The position numbers and the translations under genes are program-made. From the NCBI RefSeq assembly GCF_001469955.1, contig NZ_LOPU01000031.1, positions 62,001-126,000 of the forward strand: a stretch of 64,000 nt of DNA, written 5' to 3'. Source of the DNA: Haloprofundus marisrubri (GTDB lineage Archaea; Halobacteriota; Halobacteria; Halobacteriales; Haloferacaceae). The notes under the pieces are model-generated. The model saw only the letters and a list, made by a program, of their open reading frames with translations, had not been told where the DNA came from and ran no database searches. Positions 24,717-34,482 of this stretch are shown one piece after another (the first letter of the stretch is position 1; every line of letters starts with the position of its first letter).

Positions 24717-25775
24717 CGAGCAGCCGTACTCAAAGAGCACGGAGAACCGCTGGAGATAGAAGACATCGACCGACCGACGCTCGACCCGAACGGAGCCATC
24801 GTCGAAATGGAAGCCTGTGGCATCTGTCGCAGCGACTGGCACGGATGGCAAGGCGACTGGGAGTGGCTGGGGTTGAAACCCGAACCCGGCCAAGTACTCG
24901 GCCACGAACCGGCCGGACGAGTCGTCGAGGTCGGCGACGACGTGGAGAACGTCAGCGAAGGCGACCACGTCGCCGTTCCGTTCAATCTCGGTGACGGGAG
25001 CTGTCCGGAGTGTCGTCGCGGCCACTCGAACACGTGTGAGAACGTGATGCCGCTCGGGTTCGTCGAGCCAGCACCGGGTGCGTTCGCGGAGGAACTGCAC
25101 GTTCCGGTCGCCGACCACAACGCCGTTCGACTGCCGGACGGCGTCTCGTCGACGGACATGGCCGGACTCGGCTGTCGGTTTATGACCTCTTTTCACGCGC
25201 TGGCACACCGAGCGGACGTCGGCGCGGGCGACTGGGTCGCCATCCACGGCTGTGGCGGTATCGGTCTCTCGGCCGTCCACATCGCGGACGCACTCGGCGC
25301 GAACGTCATCGCCGTCGACCTCCAAGAAGAGAAACTGGAGAAGGCGAAGTCGCTCGGGGCCGTCGAGACGGTCGACGCCTCCGACACCGAAGACGTTCCG
25401 GAGGCGGTGAAAGCACTCGCCGACGGCGGTGCGCAGGTCTCCGTCGACGGCCTCGGCATCGAAACGACCTGTCGGAACTCGGTGCTGAGTCTCGGCAACC
25501 GCGGCCAACACGTCCAAATCGGGCTGACGACTCAGGAAGAAGAGGGGATGGTGTCGCTACCGACCGACGCGATGGTGATGAGCGAAATCGAGTTCATCGG
25601 GTCGCTCGGGATGCCGCCGACGCGGTACGACGAGATATTCCGCCTCGTCGCAACGGGGAAACTCGACCCGAGCGCCGTCGTCTCCGAGACGGTCGGTCTC
25701 GACGACGTGCCGGAGCAACTCGAAGCGATGACCGACTTCGGGACGGTCGGGATTCCGGTCATCGACGAGTTCTGA
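24714..25775 (+). CDS. Zinc-dependent alcohol dehydrogenase family protein
   Basis: 353 residues. The catalytic zinc region has ACGICRSDWHGWQG (Cys35) and GHEPAGRVVEVGDDV. The Rossmann part has GCGGIGLSAVHIADALGANVIAVD. The structural-zinc lobe has GDGSCPECRRGHSNTC, three of the usual four Cys. It probably oxidises an alcohol or sugar alcohol with NAD(P). The start is set by MRAAVLKEHGEPL. The divergent gene is the winged-helix regulator at 23496, a plausible controller. A much longer upstream open frame in the same phase is not credible. Confidence 0.92.
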   Translation: MRAAVLKEHGEPLEIEDIDRPTLDPNGAIVEMEACGICRSDWHGWQGDWEWLGLKPEPGQVLGHEPAGRVVEVGDDVENVSEGDHVAVPFNLGDGSCPECRRGHSNTCENVMPLGFVEPAPGAFAEELHVPVADHNAVRLPDGVSSTDMAGLGCRFMTSFHALAHRADVGAGDWVAIHGCGGIGLSAVHIADALGANVIAVDLQEEKLEKAKSLGAVETVDASDTEDVPEAVKALADGGAQVSVDGLGIETTCRNSVLSLGNRGQHVQIGLTTQEEEGMVSLPTDAMVMSEIEFIGSLGMPPTRYDEIFRLVATGKLDPSAVVSETVGLDDVPEQLEAMTDFGTVGIPVIDEF

Positions 25776-25866
25776 GTCGACCGCCGAAATCGGCGTCGGC
25801 CGCACACGTCGCCTCGTTTTTCGGAACTGCCGGTAGCTTAACGGAGACTGCGTCCTTGCTCAGCGT

Positions 25867-27285
25867 ATGCAACTGCACTGGCACCGCCGAGACCTGCGGG
25901 TGTCGGACAACCGCGCACTCGCGGCGGCGGCCGACGACGCCGACAGTCGCGGCGAGGTCGTTCCCGTGTTCGTCTTCGACGAGTTGATTCTCGAACACGG
26001 GGCCGCACCGCGAGTTCGCTACATGCTCGACGCGTTGGCGGAACTCCGCGAGCGCTACCGTGACCGCGGTAGCGACCTCGTCGTCGTCCGCGGCGACCCC
26101 TCGACGCTGCTCGTGGACCTCGCCGAAGAGTTCGACGCCGAGCGGGTCGTGTGGAACGACGATTACTCCGGATTGGCCGAGGAACGCGACGAGGCGGTTC
26201 GGGCCGCACTCTCGGATGCAGAAGTCGAGTACGACTCCTTTTGCGACCAAGTTCACCACGAACCCGGCGAGATTCGGACGAACGCGGGCGACCCCTACTC
26301 GGTGTTCACGTACTTCTGGAAGAAGTGGCGTGACCGCGACAAAGCGGACCCGTACCCCGAACCCGAGGAGTCGGAGTTAGCATCCATCGACGAGGACGAC
26401 GAGATACCGACTATCGACGAGTTGGGCTTCGAAGAACCCGAAGCCGACGTACAAACTGCGGGCACCGAAGCGGCCCGCGAGCGACTCGCTACGTTCTGCG
26501 ACGACGCCATCTTCCGCTACGAGGAGGACCGAGACTACCCGACGCGGGACGCGACCTCGAAACTCTCGGCGGACCTCAAGTGGGGAACCATCGGAATTCG
26601 GGAGGTGTACGACGCGACCGAGGAGGCGAAAAACGATGCAGGGAGCGACGAAGCGGAGTCGGTCGAGGAGTTCCAGTCGCAGTTGGCGTGGCGCGAGTTC
26701 TACACTCAAGTGCTGTACTTCAACCAGTCGGTCGTCTCGGAGAACTACAAAGAGTACCAAAACGGCATCGAGTGGAACGACGACGAAGAGGGGTTGCAGG
26801 CGTGGAAGGAGGGAAAAACGGGCTACCCCATCGTCGACGCGGGGATGCGACAGTTGCGAGAAGAGGCGTACATGCACAACCGCCTGCGGATGATCGTCGC
26901 GTCGTTTCTGACGAAGGATCTCCTCGTCGACTGGCGCGAGGGGTACGACCACTTTCGAGCGCTCTTGGCCGACCACGATACCGGAAACGACAACGGCGGG
27001 TGGCAGTGGGCCGCCTCGACGGGCACCGACGCGCAACCGTACTTCCGGGTGTTCAACCCGATGACGCAGGGCGAACGCTACGACCCCGACGCCGAGTACA
27101 TCAAATCGTACGTCCCCGAACTGGCTGGTGTCGACGCCGATACGATTCACTCGTGGCACGAACTGTCCGACGCCGACCGCGAAGACGCCGCCCCCGACTA
27201 CCCCGCGCCCGTTGTCGACCACTCCGAGCGACGCGAAGAGGCGATAGCGATGTTCGAACGGGCCCGCGGCGAGGCCGACGACTGA
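25867..27285 (+). CDS. phr: Deoxyribodipyrimidine photolyase (cryptochrome/photolyase family)
   Basis: 472 residues. The N-terminal alpha/beta domain has LHWHRRDLRVSDNRAL at residues 3-18, and the C-terminal FAD-binding domain has DWREGYDHFRALLADHD, GWQWAASTGTDAQPYFRVFNP and GERYDPDAEYI. It uses blue light to split cyclobutane dimers, important for organisms in strong sunlight. It is a single gene on the + strand, followed by a 199-bp gap before ubiA. Confidence 0.95.
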   Translation: MQLHWHRRDLRVSDNRALAAAADDADSRGEVVPVFVFDELILEHGAAPRVRYMLDALAELRERYRDRGSDLVVVRGDPSTLLVDLAEEFDAERVVWNDDYSGLAEERDEAVRAALSDAEVEYDSFCDQVHHEPGEIRTNAGDPYSVFTYFWKKWRDRDKADPYPEPEESELASIDEDDEIPTIDELGFEEPEADVQTAGTEAARERLATFCDDAIFRYEEDRDYPTRDATSKLSADLKWGTIGIREVYDATEEAKNDAGSDEAESVEEFQSQLAWREFYTQVLYFNQSVVSENYKEYQNGIEWNDDEEGLQAWKEGKTGYPIVDAGMRQLREEAYMHNRLRMIVASFLTKDLLVDWREGYDHFRALLADHDTGNDNGGWQWAASTGTDAQPYFRVFNPMTQGERYDPDAEYIKSYVPELAGVDADTIHSWHELSDADREDAAPDYPAPVVDHSERREEAIAMFERARGEADD

Positions 27286-27484
27286 CCGGGTTCGGCCCCG
27301 AAAACCGTTCAACACGGGTTCTTGCACACCCAGAGGGGTTACAGACACACCGAGAGTGTGTTGATACGAATTCTCTCCGACTCAGATTGTCCGTAGGACC
27401 CAATTAATTATACCAGTGACATCTGTTGCGAACAAGTAGCCGGCGGGAAACCCTTCAACGACGGTCCGCCGACACGGGCAACAC

Positions 27485-28420
27485 ATGAACGAGAGTCCAC
27501 ACCAGTCAGTAGAGACAGACGGTACCGCAACGTGGGGAGAAGAAGTCGTCGAACAGATGACCGTGTACGGCGAACGGGCGGGCGACGCCCTGCTGTACAG
27601 TTCGGCGTATCTCGCCGTCATCGCGGCAGTCGAACTCGCCATCGTGATGATGCTTCTGGGCATCCAGTCGAATCCCGCACCGGTCGTCGTCGCGTTCGTA
27701 ACGTTCAGCGTCTACGCGTACGACCGACTCGTCGACGTCGAAACCGACGAGATATCGAACCCTCGACAGGCCGCGTTCATCCGCCGCCACCGCGATATCC
27801 TCTACCTCATGGCGTCGGTCTGTTACGGACTCGCCGTCGCACTGTCGGTTCTCGGCGGACCGTTCGCGTTGGCAATCACCCTGCTACCTGGGATGTTCGG
27901 TGTGCTGTACGCCTCCGATTGGGTTCCGAACGTCGGCGTCCGGTTCGCCCGGTTCAAAGACGTACTCGTCGTCAACACCGCAGTCGTGGCGTTCGCGTGG
28001 GCAGTCACGCTGACGTTCCTTCCGCTGGCGTTCGCCGGCGAGTCGTTCACCCCCGCGACCGGAATCGTGTTCTGTTACTTCTTCCTGCGCTCGTTCGTCG
28101 ACACGGAACTGCCGAACGTCGGCGACGTCGAGAGCGACAGAGCCTCGGACGTGTCGACGCTTCCGCTCACCCTCGGTATCCGCGGGACGCGGTACGCGCT
28201 GTACGGCGTCGACCTCGCGTCGCTCGGCCTCGTCGTGTACGCCGTCGATGCTGGTGTCCTGCCGCTCAGTGCCGCTGTGGCGCTCGGACTCGGAATTCTC
28301 TACTCGCTGTCACTCGTCTCCCGAATCGGACGGACCGAAGATTACGAGGTACTCAGCCTCGCCTCCGAGTGCGAATACCTGCTCGTCGGCGTCGTTCTCG
28401 GCGTCCTCGTGTTCATCTGA
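27485..28420 (+). CDS. UbiA-family prenyltransferase
   Basis: 311 residues with eight or nine membrane helices. Both Asp-rich motifs are present: YAYDRLVDVETDE (near residue 82) and DVESDRASD (near residue 220). These bind the prenyl diphosphate via Mg. The acceptor is not evident. Haloarchaeal homologues act in menaquinone, archaeal lipid, heme or carotenoid (lycopene elongase) pathways, and no pathway genes lie next to it. Confidence 0.87.
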   Translation: MNESPHQSVETDGTATWGEEVVEQMTVYGERAGDALLYSSAYLAVIAAVELAIVMMLLGIQSNPAPVVVAFVTFSVYAYDRLVDVETDEISNPRQAAFIRRHRDILYLMASVCYGLAVALSVLGGPFALAITLLPGMFGVLYASDWVPNVGVRFARFKDVLVVNTAVVAFAWAVTLTFLPLAFAGESFTPATGIVFCYFFLRSFVDTELPNVGDVESDRASDVSTLPLTLGIRGTRYALYGVDLASLGLVVYAVDAGVLPLSAAVALGLGILYSLSLVSRIGRTEDYEVLSLASECEYLLVGVVLGVLVFI

Positions 28421-28520
28421 GAGAGAACTCCGATACTGTCGGAGCGCCGAAACACGAGTCGACGCGGCGGACTTTCGTCGGGAAGTTAATATGTGAGTAG
28501 TCATATCGGGGAGAACGTCA

Positions 28521-30314
28521 GTGAGCGCACTGAGCCAACTGTACGTGGTCGTGCTCGCCACCGTCGGTATCGGACTGACGGCAGCGCTGCTCGCCTGGCG
28601 CGAGCGGCCCGAACCGGGAGCGACGCCGCTGGTTGTGATGCTGGTCGGTCAGAGTTGGTGGTCGATATTTTTCGCCTTCGAGTTACAGGCACCGACACTC
28701 GCGGCCAAGATGTTCTGGTCGGACGTCCAGTGGGTCGGCGTCGTCGCCATCCCCGTCGCGTGGGTACTGTTCGCGATGGAGTACACCGGCCGCGACCAGT
28801 ACGTCCGAACGAAGTACGTCGCGGCGCTGTCGGTGGTTCCCGCGCTCACGGTCGTGTTCGCGGCGACGGGCGACTACCACGACCTCCTGTACACGGGGAG
28901 CGAACTCACACAGCAGGGCAACGTCGAGGTACTGCGTCGAAACGGCGGTCCGTGGTACTGGGTCTCCGCGGGCTACACGTATCTCCTCGGGCTAATCGGG
29001 TCGGTTCCGCTGCTCGGCTACGTCCGCAGCGAGACCTCACAGTTCCGCGGTCAGAGCGTCGCGCTGTTGGTCGGGACCGTCGCACCGTGGGCGAGCAACG
29101 TGCTGTTTCTGTACGGCGCGGTGCCGATTCCGGGACTTGACCCGACGCCCGTCGCGTTCGCCGTCTCTGGGGTCGCGTATCTCGGCGCACTCACTCGGTT
29201 CCGACTCCTCGGAACCAGCCCCGCGCCCAACCGCCGGGCGCGCCGACTCGTCTTCGAGCGGATGCAGGACGCCGCCGTCGTCGTCGACAGCCACGACTAC
29301 GTCGTCGACATGAACGAAAGCGCGACGGAGATGCTCGGAACGTCGGCCCGGTCGGCGCTCGGCCGACCCGCCGGCGACGTGCTGCCGAAGTACGACTACG
29401 TCCCCAGCGTCGGAACGACGTCGGAGTACGTCACCGTCGACGGCCGAAACGGACAGCGACACTACGACGTGACGGTCACCGAAGTCAGTGACTTCCACGG
29501 CCGAAACGTCGGGCGCGTCATCTCCTATCACAACGTCGACGAACACCTGCGCCACCAGCAGCGCCTCGAAGTGCTCAACCGAGTGCTTCGACACAACATC
29601 CGCAACGAGACGAACGTCATCTACGGCTACGCCGACCTCGTCGCAGATGAGGAGGGGCCTGCGACCGACCGCGCCCGAATTATCAAAGAACGGGCGATAG
29701 CCATCGCGGACATGGGCGAGAAAGCCCGCCAGATTGTCGATACGTTCGAGCAACTCCGCAAAGAGACGCGGACAGTGTCGCTGCGAAACCTCGTCGAACG
29801 GACCGTCGTCGACGCCAACGAACGCTTTCCCCGAGTCGAGGTTCGCGTCGGAGCGCTCCCGACGGACGTTCGCGTGAACGCGGTGCTCGGCCCAGCCCTC
29901 GAAAACCTCGTCGAGAACGCCGCCGAACACAACACCGAACCCGACCCCTACGTCGAACTCGACGCGACGGTGTCGGACGGGTGGGTTCGCCTCGTCGTCA
30001 CCGACAACGGCCCCGGTATCGAGCGACACGAGCGGGCGGTGCTCGAACGGGGGACGGAGACGGCGCTCGAACACGGCAGCGGCCTCGGACTCTGGTTGGT
30101 CACGTGGGCGGTCGGTATCGCCGACGGTACCGTCGAGTTCGAAGAGAACGGCCCCTCGGGGTCGGTAGTCACCGTCGAAGCGCCGACGTTGCCGGCGGAT
30201 GAGGAGACGGAAGAGCCAGCAGAGACGGCGGAGAATGAACAGACAGGCACCGAGTCGGTCGGTGAGATGGACACTCCCCCGAACTCGGGCGAGTCGACGA
30301 CTGGAGACGACTGA
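28521..30314 (+). CDS. Sensor histidine kinase with N-terminal 7TM domain
   Basis: 597 residues starting with GTG. Seven hydrophobic segments (about 1-220) form the 7TM sensor common in haloarchaeal kinases. A PAS domain follows (about 235-340; DAAVVVDSHDYVVDMNESATEML). The phospho-acceptor His is in LRHNIRNETNVIYGYADL (near residue 357). The HATPase domain has ENLVENAAEHN (N box), VTDNGPGIE (G1) and GSGLGLWLVTWAV (G2). The C-terminus is a Glu/Thr-rich tail. No response regulator is adjacent, so the partner is elsewhere. Confidence 0.93.
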   Translation: MSALSQLYVVVLATVGIGLTAALLAWRERPEPGATPLVVMLVGQSWWSIFFAFELQAPTLAAKMFWSDVQWVGVVAIPVAWVLFAMEYTGRDQYVRTKYVAALSVVPALTVVFAATGDYHDLLYTGSELTQQGNVEVLRRNGGPWYWVSAGYTYLLGLIGSVPLLGYVRSETSQFRGQSVALLVGTVAPWASNVLFLYGAVPIPGLDPTPVAFAVSGVAYLGALTRFRLLGTSPAPNRRARRLVFERMQDAAVVVDSHDYVVDMNESATEMLGTSARSALGRPAGDVLPKYDYVPSVGTTSEYVTVDGRNGQRHYDVTVTEVSDFHGRNVGRVISYHNVDEHLRHQQRLEVLNRVLRHNIRNETNVIYGYADLVADEEGPATDRARIIKERAIAIADMGEKARQIVDTFEQLRKETRTVSLRNLVERTVVDANERFPRVEVRVGALPTDVRVNAVLGPALENLVENAAEHNTEPDPYVELDATVSDGWVRLVVTDNGPGIERHERAVLERGTETALEHGSGLGLWLVTWAVGIADGTVEFEENGPSGSVVTVEAPTLPADEETEEPAETAENEQTGTESVGEMDTPPNSGESTTGDD

Positions 30315-30370
30315 CGCCGGCGACACACAGTTAGAGTGACATTTATCAGACGTGACTGTGAGCGGTGCGT

Positions 30371-30910
30371 ATGGACCGAAGGCCCTCCACGTGGCTCGCA
30401 ATTGGTCTCGCTGTCGGCGTCGTCGCTGGGTTCACGCTCGGCAGCGGTGCGCTGGCGAGTGCGTTCGCAGCGTCCGACGACGATGAACTCGACGACCCGT
30501 TTACGAGCGTTTCGCGGTCCGGTGCGACCTGCTACGACGGACCGACACCGAACGCCGGATGGCTCCACGAAGGGGCGAACGGTCACTACTACGGAGTTAC
30601 GCTCAACGCGACGGTGGTTCACGCGCCCGACAAACGACTCGACGCCGTGGTGAAGCACGTGTCCGAGGGACGCTACGTCGTCGCACTCCGGACCGTCGCG
30701 CCCGATGACGACGAAGACTCATGGCTGCAACGAAAAGACGACTCGTGTGACCGCGTTTCGACTCACGTCGAGCTTGCAACTTCGCTCCCGACTGACGAGT
30801 ACCGGGAGGTCACAGTGACCGCGAACGGCCGCGAACTGCTCGTCGTCGAACGCGACGGGACGGTCGCCGAGTTGTACCAGTTGCCGAACCCAGTCAACAC
30901 GACGGCGTAG
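30371..30910 (+). CDS. Exported or membrane-anchored protein of unknown function
   Basis: 179 residues. One N-terminal hydrophobic segment (about 7-33) is a signal peptide or anchor, and the rest (about 40-179) is a soluble extracytoplasmic region with three Cys (CYDG, SCDR) and predicted beta-rich sequence. I do not recognise the domain. The promoter CATTTATC about 28 nt upstream supports a leaderless start. It is convergent with the gene at 30974. Confidence 0.7.
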   Translation: MDRRPSTWLAIGLAVGVVAGFTLGSGALASAFAASDDDELDDPFTSVSRSGATCYDGPTPNAGWLHEGANGHYYGVTLNATVVHAPDKRLDAVVKHVSEGRYVVALRTVAPDDDEDSWLQRKDDSCDRVSTHVELATSLPTDEYREVTVTANGRELLVVERDGTVAELYQLPNPVNTTA

Positions 30911-30973
30911 ATACTGTTGCACAGGTACTTCGTCGAAAACGGAACCGCCACGTTTCTCTCGAAACCGAGTGCG

Positions 30974-31834
30974 TCAGCGACGCGAACGCCGGGAGCGTTG
31001 TTGCTCCGGAACGTCTCGGTTGTCCGCGGGACGTCGCGGACGTCGCCCCGACCGAGCCAACAGATACAGTCCCACGACGACGCCTGCAACGCGGAGGAGA
31101 ACCCGGAGAGAGCGGTCCACGACTGGGCGACGCTCGACCGTCGTCACGTTCAGTTCGTAGTAGCGGCCGTTTTTCTTCACCATCTCTCGGTCGTACGCGT
31201 CGAGCAGGTCGACTCTGTGTTGTGCCTCGTCGTCGAGCGGATACACCATGAACGTCTTGGTGGTGTTTCCAGTGTCGACGGCCCGCTGAGTGACCGGCGG
31301 GAGACGCTGGTACGGCCGGGCGAGTCGTTCGGCGACGACGGTCGGTGGTGCGTGGTCGAACGAGAACACCACGGAGTCGTTTTCGATGCTCGTCCGTGGT
31401 TCGTAGAATCGCTCGTCGTCGAGATAAACGAACTCGTACGGATACTCCATCACCGGTTGTCCGTCGTCACCGAGTGGAACGGCGGTGTCGTTCTCGATAA
31501 CTCTCGAACCGTTCGGGCCGAACTCCTCGGCGTACGCGCAGAGTCGCTGGAAGAGGTCCGGATACCGACAGTACAGCACTCGCTGTCTGGCGGGAGGCAG
31601 TCGGTCCGGAAACGCCCCGTAGGTGAGTGCACGCTGTGCGACCCACGTGTCCGTCTTCGGTGCCGACCGCTCGTCGGAGACGATGGTCTGTTTCAAATCC
31701 TCGTCGAGTTCCGTCGCCTCGAAGTTCATGGTCACCTCCTCCGGCCCACCGTGTGGATACGCGAGCGCCGGATTCAGTAGCAGAACCATGCCGACAGCAG
31801 CGAGGAGAACACGTCGCCACTGGTAGTAGTACAT
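30974..31834 (-). CDS. Exported protein with C-terminal membrane anchor, unknown function
   Basis: 286 residues. A signal peptide at about 8-25 (LLAAVGMVLLLNPALA), a large extracytoplasmic domain and one C-terminal helix (about 243-262, LRVLLRVAGVVVGLYLLA) followed by a strongly basic cytoplasmic tail (RRPRRPADNR). Domain not recognised. The topology resembles a surface-exposed sensor or receptor-like protein, but nothing more can be said. Confidence 0.68.
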   Translation of the reverse strand: MYYYQWRRVLLAAVGMVLLLNPALAYPHGGPEEVTMNFEATELDEDLKQTIVSDERSAPKTDTWVAQRALTYGAFPDRLPPARQRVLYCRYPDLFQRLCAYAEEFGPNGSRVIENDTAVPLGDDGQPVMEYPYEFVYLDDERFYEPRTSIENDSVVFSFDHAPPTVVAERLARPYQRLPPVTQRAVDTGNTTKTFMVYPLDDEAQHRVDLLDAYDREMVKKNGRYYELNVTTVERRPVVDRSLRVLLRVAGVVVGLYLLARSGRRPRRPADNRDVPEQQRSRRSRR

Positions 31835-31899
31835 CAGAGCGCCGATACTCGGAGTCGGGGTGTAGTTGTTACGTCGGTGAACACTCCGTGCAGTGAGAA

Positions 31900-32040
31900 C
31901 TACCCGCTATCGCTCACACCGAGAATGACGCCACACTCGGGGCACTCCCAGACTGCCGCGGCGCTGACGATGTGTTGTGCGGTCGTCTCACTTCGTTGGA
32001 GGTTGTTCAGTTCCGTCTCGCAGTGTGGGCACCAACCCAT
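31900..32040 (-). CDS. Small zinc-ribbon protein
   Basis: 46 residues with CPHC near the N-terminus and CPEC near the C-terminus, a four-Cys zinc site. The ATG at 32040 starts just before the first cluster; a longer frame upstream (to 32100) is less likely. Small zinc-ribbon proteins of this kind are frequent in haloarchaea and usually of unknown function. Confidence 0.6.
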   Translation of the reverse strand: MGWCPHCETELNNLQRSETTAQHIVSAAAVWECPECGVILGVSDSG

Positions 32041-32111
32041 GCGAGAACCGACGAGGCGAACCGGATAGCCTCTGCGGAAACGACTTTCTCCCCACCGCAC
32101 CCACGAGAACC

Positions 32112-32723
32112 ATGCGCGTAGACATCGTTCTCTACGACGGCTTCGACGAACTCGACGCCGTCGGCCCCTACGAAGTGTTTTCGACCGCTGCGGCGTTCGG
32201 TGCCGACTTCGACGTTCGACTCGTGACGCTCGACGACCGCGAGCAAGTGACTGCGAGTCACGGCCTGCGTGTCGGCGTCGACGGCGTTCTTCCTGATTCT
32301 GACGCCGACGACCGGTCGGGCCTCCTCATCGTCCCCGGCGGCGGGTGGAACGACCGGAGCGAGGCCGGCGCGCGAGCGGAGGCCGAGCGGGGAGCGATTC
32401 CACACGCCGTCTCCGACCTGTACGACGCGGGAGCGACCGTCGCTTCGGTCTGCACCGGCGGAATGTTGTTGGCGACGGCCGGACTCACCGACGGCCGACC
32501 CGCGGTGACCCACGGCGGTGCACTCGACGACTTGCGAGCGTCGGGTGCCGACGTAGTCGACGCTCGCTTCGTCGACGACGGCGACTTGCTCACCGCGGGT
32601 GGCGTCACCTCGGGTATCGACCTCTCGCTGCATCTGGTCGAACGCGAAGCAGGTGCGGAGATAGCCGACCGCGTCGCCGCCGAACTGGAGTACGAGCGTC
32701 GGGAGACGCCGTACCGAGGATAG
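32112..32723 (+). CDS. DJ-1/PfpI family protein
   Basis: 203 residues with an alpha/beta fold. The nucleophile elbow has Cys in VASVCTGGMLLATAGL (near residue 117), followed by the DGRPAVTHGGAL stretch. The N-terminal VDIVLYDGFDELDAVGPYEVF is typical of the class I glutamine amidotransferase-like branch (isonitrile hydratase/ThiJ type). Likely a stress-related hydrolase or chaperone-like protein; the substrate is not identified. It precedes the superoxide dismutases. Confidence 0.9.
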   Translation: MRVDIVLYDGFDELDAVGPYEVFSTAAAFGADFDVRLVTLDDREQVTASHGLRVGVDGVLPDSDADDRSGLLIVPGGGWNDRSEAGARAEAERGAIPHAVSDLYDAGATVASVCTGGMLLATAGLTDGRPAVTHGGALDDLRASGADVVDARFVDDGDLLTAGGVTSGIDLSLHLVEREAGAEIADRVAAELEYERRETPYRG

Positions 32724-32850
32724 CTGGAGAGAGTCCGAGACGACTCGACCGGGTAGTTCGGTGTCCGAGAGAGACAGGAGTCGCGGACAGTCGTCCGTAA
32801 TGTCAACATACAGTACGCTTAATCGGCTCTTCGTTGAGCGTCTCCACGGA

Positions 32851-33477
32851 ATGGCAACTTACGAACTTCCGGAGCTCCCGTACGACTACGACGCACTCGA
32901 ACCGTCTATCGACGCGCGAATCATGGAACTGCACCACGACAAACACCACCAAGGCTACGTCGATGGGGCAAACTCAGCGCTCGACACGCTGGAGGAGATG
33001 CGAAGCAACGGCGACTACGGCGACATCAAAGGCGTCGAGCGCAACCTCGCGTTCAACCTCTCGGGACACGTCAACCACACCGTCTTCTGGGAGAACATGT
33101 CCCCCGACGGCGGCGGCGAACCCGGCGGCGAACTCGCCGACGCCCTCGACGAGCATTTCGGCGGCTTCGACCAGTTCAAAGACCACTTCTCGGCGGCCGC
33201 CAAGGGCGTCGAAGGCTCCGGGTGGGGCTTCTTGGCGCACGACCACGTCGCCGACAAACCCATCGTAACGATGGCCGAGAACCACCAGAACCAGACGCCA
33301 CAGGGTGTGACGCCGCTTCTCGTCATCGACGTCTGGGAGCACGCGTACTACCTCCAGTACGAGAACGGCCGCGGCGACTACGTCGACAACTTCTGGGACA
33401 TCGTCAACTGGGACGACGTCGCCGAACGGTACGATAGAGCGCAGAGCGCCGACCTACTCGGTCAGCACACCCACTGA
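32851..33477 (+). CDS. sod: Superoxide dismutase (Mn/Fe family)
   Basis: 208 residues. All four metal ligands are seen: His in MELHHDKHHQGY, His in LSGHVNHTVFWENM, and Asp and His in VIDVWEHAYYLQY. It converts superoxide to hydrogen peroxide and oxygen in the cytoplasm. The ATG at 32851 opens the family sequence (MATYELPELPYDYDALEP); an upstream open frame is not part of it. A second homologous gene starts 279 bp downstream. Confidence 0.96.
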   Translation: MATYELPELPYDYDALEPSIDARIMELHHDKHHQGYVDGANSALDTLEEMRSNGDYGDIKGVERNLAFNLSGHVNHTVFWENMSPDGGGEPGGELADALDEHFGGFDQFKDHFSAAAKGVEGSGWGFLAHDHVADKPIVTMAENHQNQTPQGVTPLLVIDVWEHAYYLQYENGRGDYVDNFWDIVNWDDVAERYDRAQSADLLGQHTH

Positions 33478-33576
33478 ACGGACAGCAGACGCATCGAACG
33501 CGCAGAACGGGCAGAACACGTCGGTTCACGTTGGACCGCGTCGGCTCACGTCGGGGCGCGTCGTTTCGGCTCTGAC

Positions 33577-33581
33577 TTTTT
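33577..33581 (+). terminator. T5 run downstream of the first sod gene
   Basis: A TTTTT stretch 100 bp after the stop, a possible archaeal oligo-T terminator. Weak on its own. Confidence 0.35.
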
Positions 33582-33692
33582 GTTCGTCGGATGAGTCCGC
33601 GGCGGCGACGAAAAACGTCGGTTCCCTCGCGCCGACTCACCGAACGGAACGAAGACGAGAGCGCTACAGAACGGCGAGAGGAGTGTCGTATG

Positions 33693-33750
33693 CTATCTTA
33701 TGACTTCTCAATCTTTAACATCGTAGCGGAGTATCATTCGACTTGGAGGT
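33693..33750 (+). promoter_or_regulatory. Promoter and Shine-Dalgarno of the second sod gene
   Basis: An AT-rich zone (33693-33720) contains TATA-like TTATG and TTTAAC. GGAGGT (33745-33750) lies 6 nt before the ATG, a clear ribosome-binding site, unusual in this window where most starts look leaderless. The gene is therefore transcribed from its own promoter with a real leader. Confidence 0.6.
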
Positions 33751-33756
33751 ATCAGT

Positions 33757-34356
33757 ATGAGCTACGAACTCGACCCACTCCCGTACGATTACGACGCACT
33801 CGAACCCCACATTTCCGAGCAAGTGCTGACGTGGCATCACGACACTCACCACCAGGGCTACGTCAACGGCTGGAACTCGGCCGAAGAAACCCTTGCAGAG
33901 AACCGCGAGGCCGGTGAGTTCGGCTCTTCGGGCGGCGCAATGCGCAGCGTCACTCACAACTCCTCGGGTCACATCCTGCACGACCTGTTCTGGCAGAACA
34001 TGTCGCCGGAAGGCGGCGAGGAGCCGTCGGGTGACCTCGCAGACCGCATCGCCGAAGACTTCGGCTCCTACGACGCCTGGAAGGGCGAGTTCGAAGCCGC
34101 CGCGAAGGACGCGTCCGGTTGGGCGCTTCTGGTCTACGACACGTTCTCGAATCAGCTTCGCAACGTCGTCGTCGACAAGCACGACCAAGGCGCTATCTGG
34201 GGCGGCCACCCGATTCTCGCACTCGACGTCTGGGAACACTCGTACTACTACGACTACGGCCCGGCACGTGGCGACTTCATCGACGCCTTCTTCGAGGTCG
34301 TCGACTGGGACGAACCCAGCACCCGCTACGACCAGGCTGTCGAACTGTTCGAGTAA
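33757..34356 (+). CDS. sod: Superoxide dismutase (Mn/Fe family), second copy
   Basis: 199 residues. Ligands are intact: WHHDTHHQGYV, SSGHILHDLFWQNM and ALDVWEHSYYYDYG. It is clearly paralogous to the copy at 32851 but diverged through most of its length, so it is not a recent duplication. It has its own promoter and Shine-Dalgarno sequence and ends at a strong oligo-T terminator, suggesting independent regulation. Haloarchaea often carry two sod genes; here they are adjacent. Confidence 0.96.
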   Translation: MSYELDPLPYDYDALEPHISEQVLTWHHDTHHQGYVNGWNSAEETLAENREAGEFGSSGGAMRSVTHNSSGHILHDLFWQNMSPEGGEEPSGDLADRIAEDFGSYDAWKGEFEAAAKDASGWALLVYDTFSNQLRNVVVDKHDQGAIWGGHPILALDVWEHSYYYDYGPARGDFIDAFFEVVDWDEPSTRYDQAVELFE

Positions 34357-34372
34357 ATCCCCGACCCTCACA

Positions 34373-34379
34373 TTTTTTT
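34373..34379 (+). terminator. Oligo-T terminator after the second sod gene
   Basis: Seven T in a row, 17 nt after the stop codon, typical of intrinsic termination by archaeal RNA polymerase. Confidence 0.7.
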
Positions 34380-34482
34380 GACGCTACTGCCGAGCGACGG
34401 CGTTGTCGAGAGCGCGTAGAGCGGTGACGCTGTCGAGAGAAAATCGGTGGCGACGGTGTCGAGACGAGAGAAAGTAAACCAG

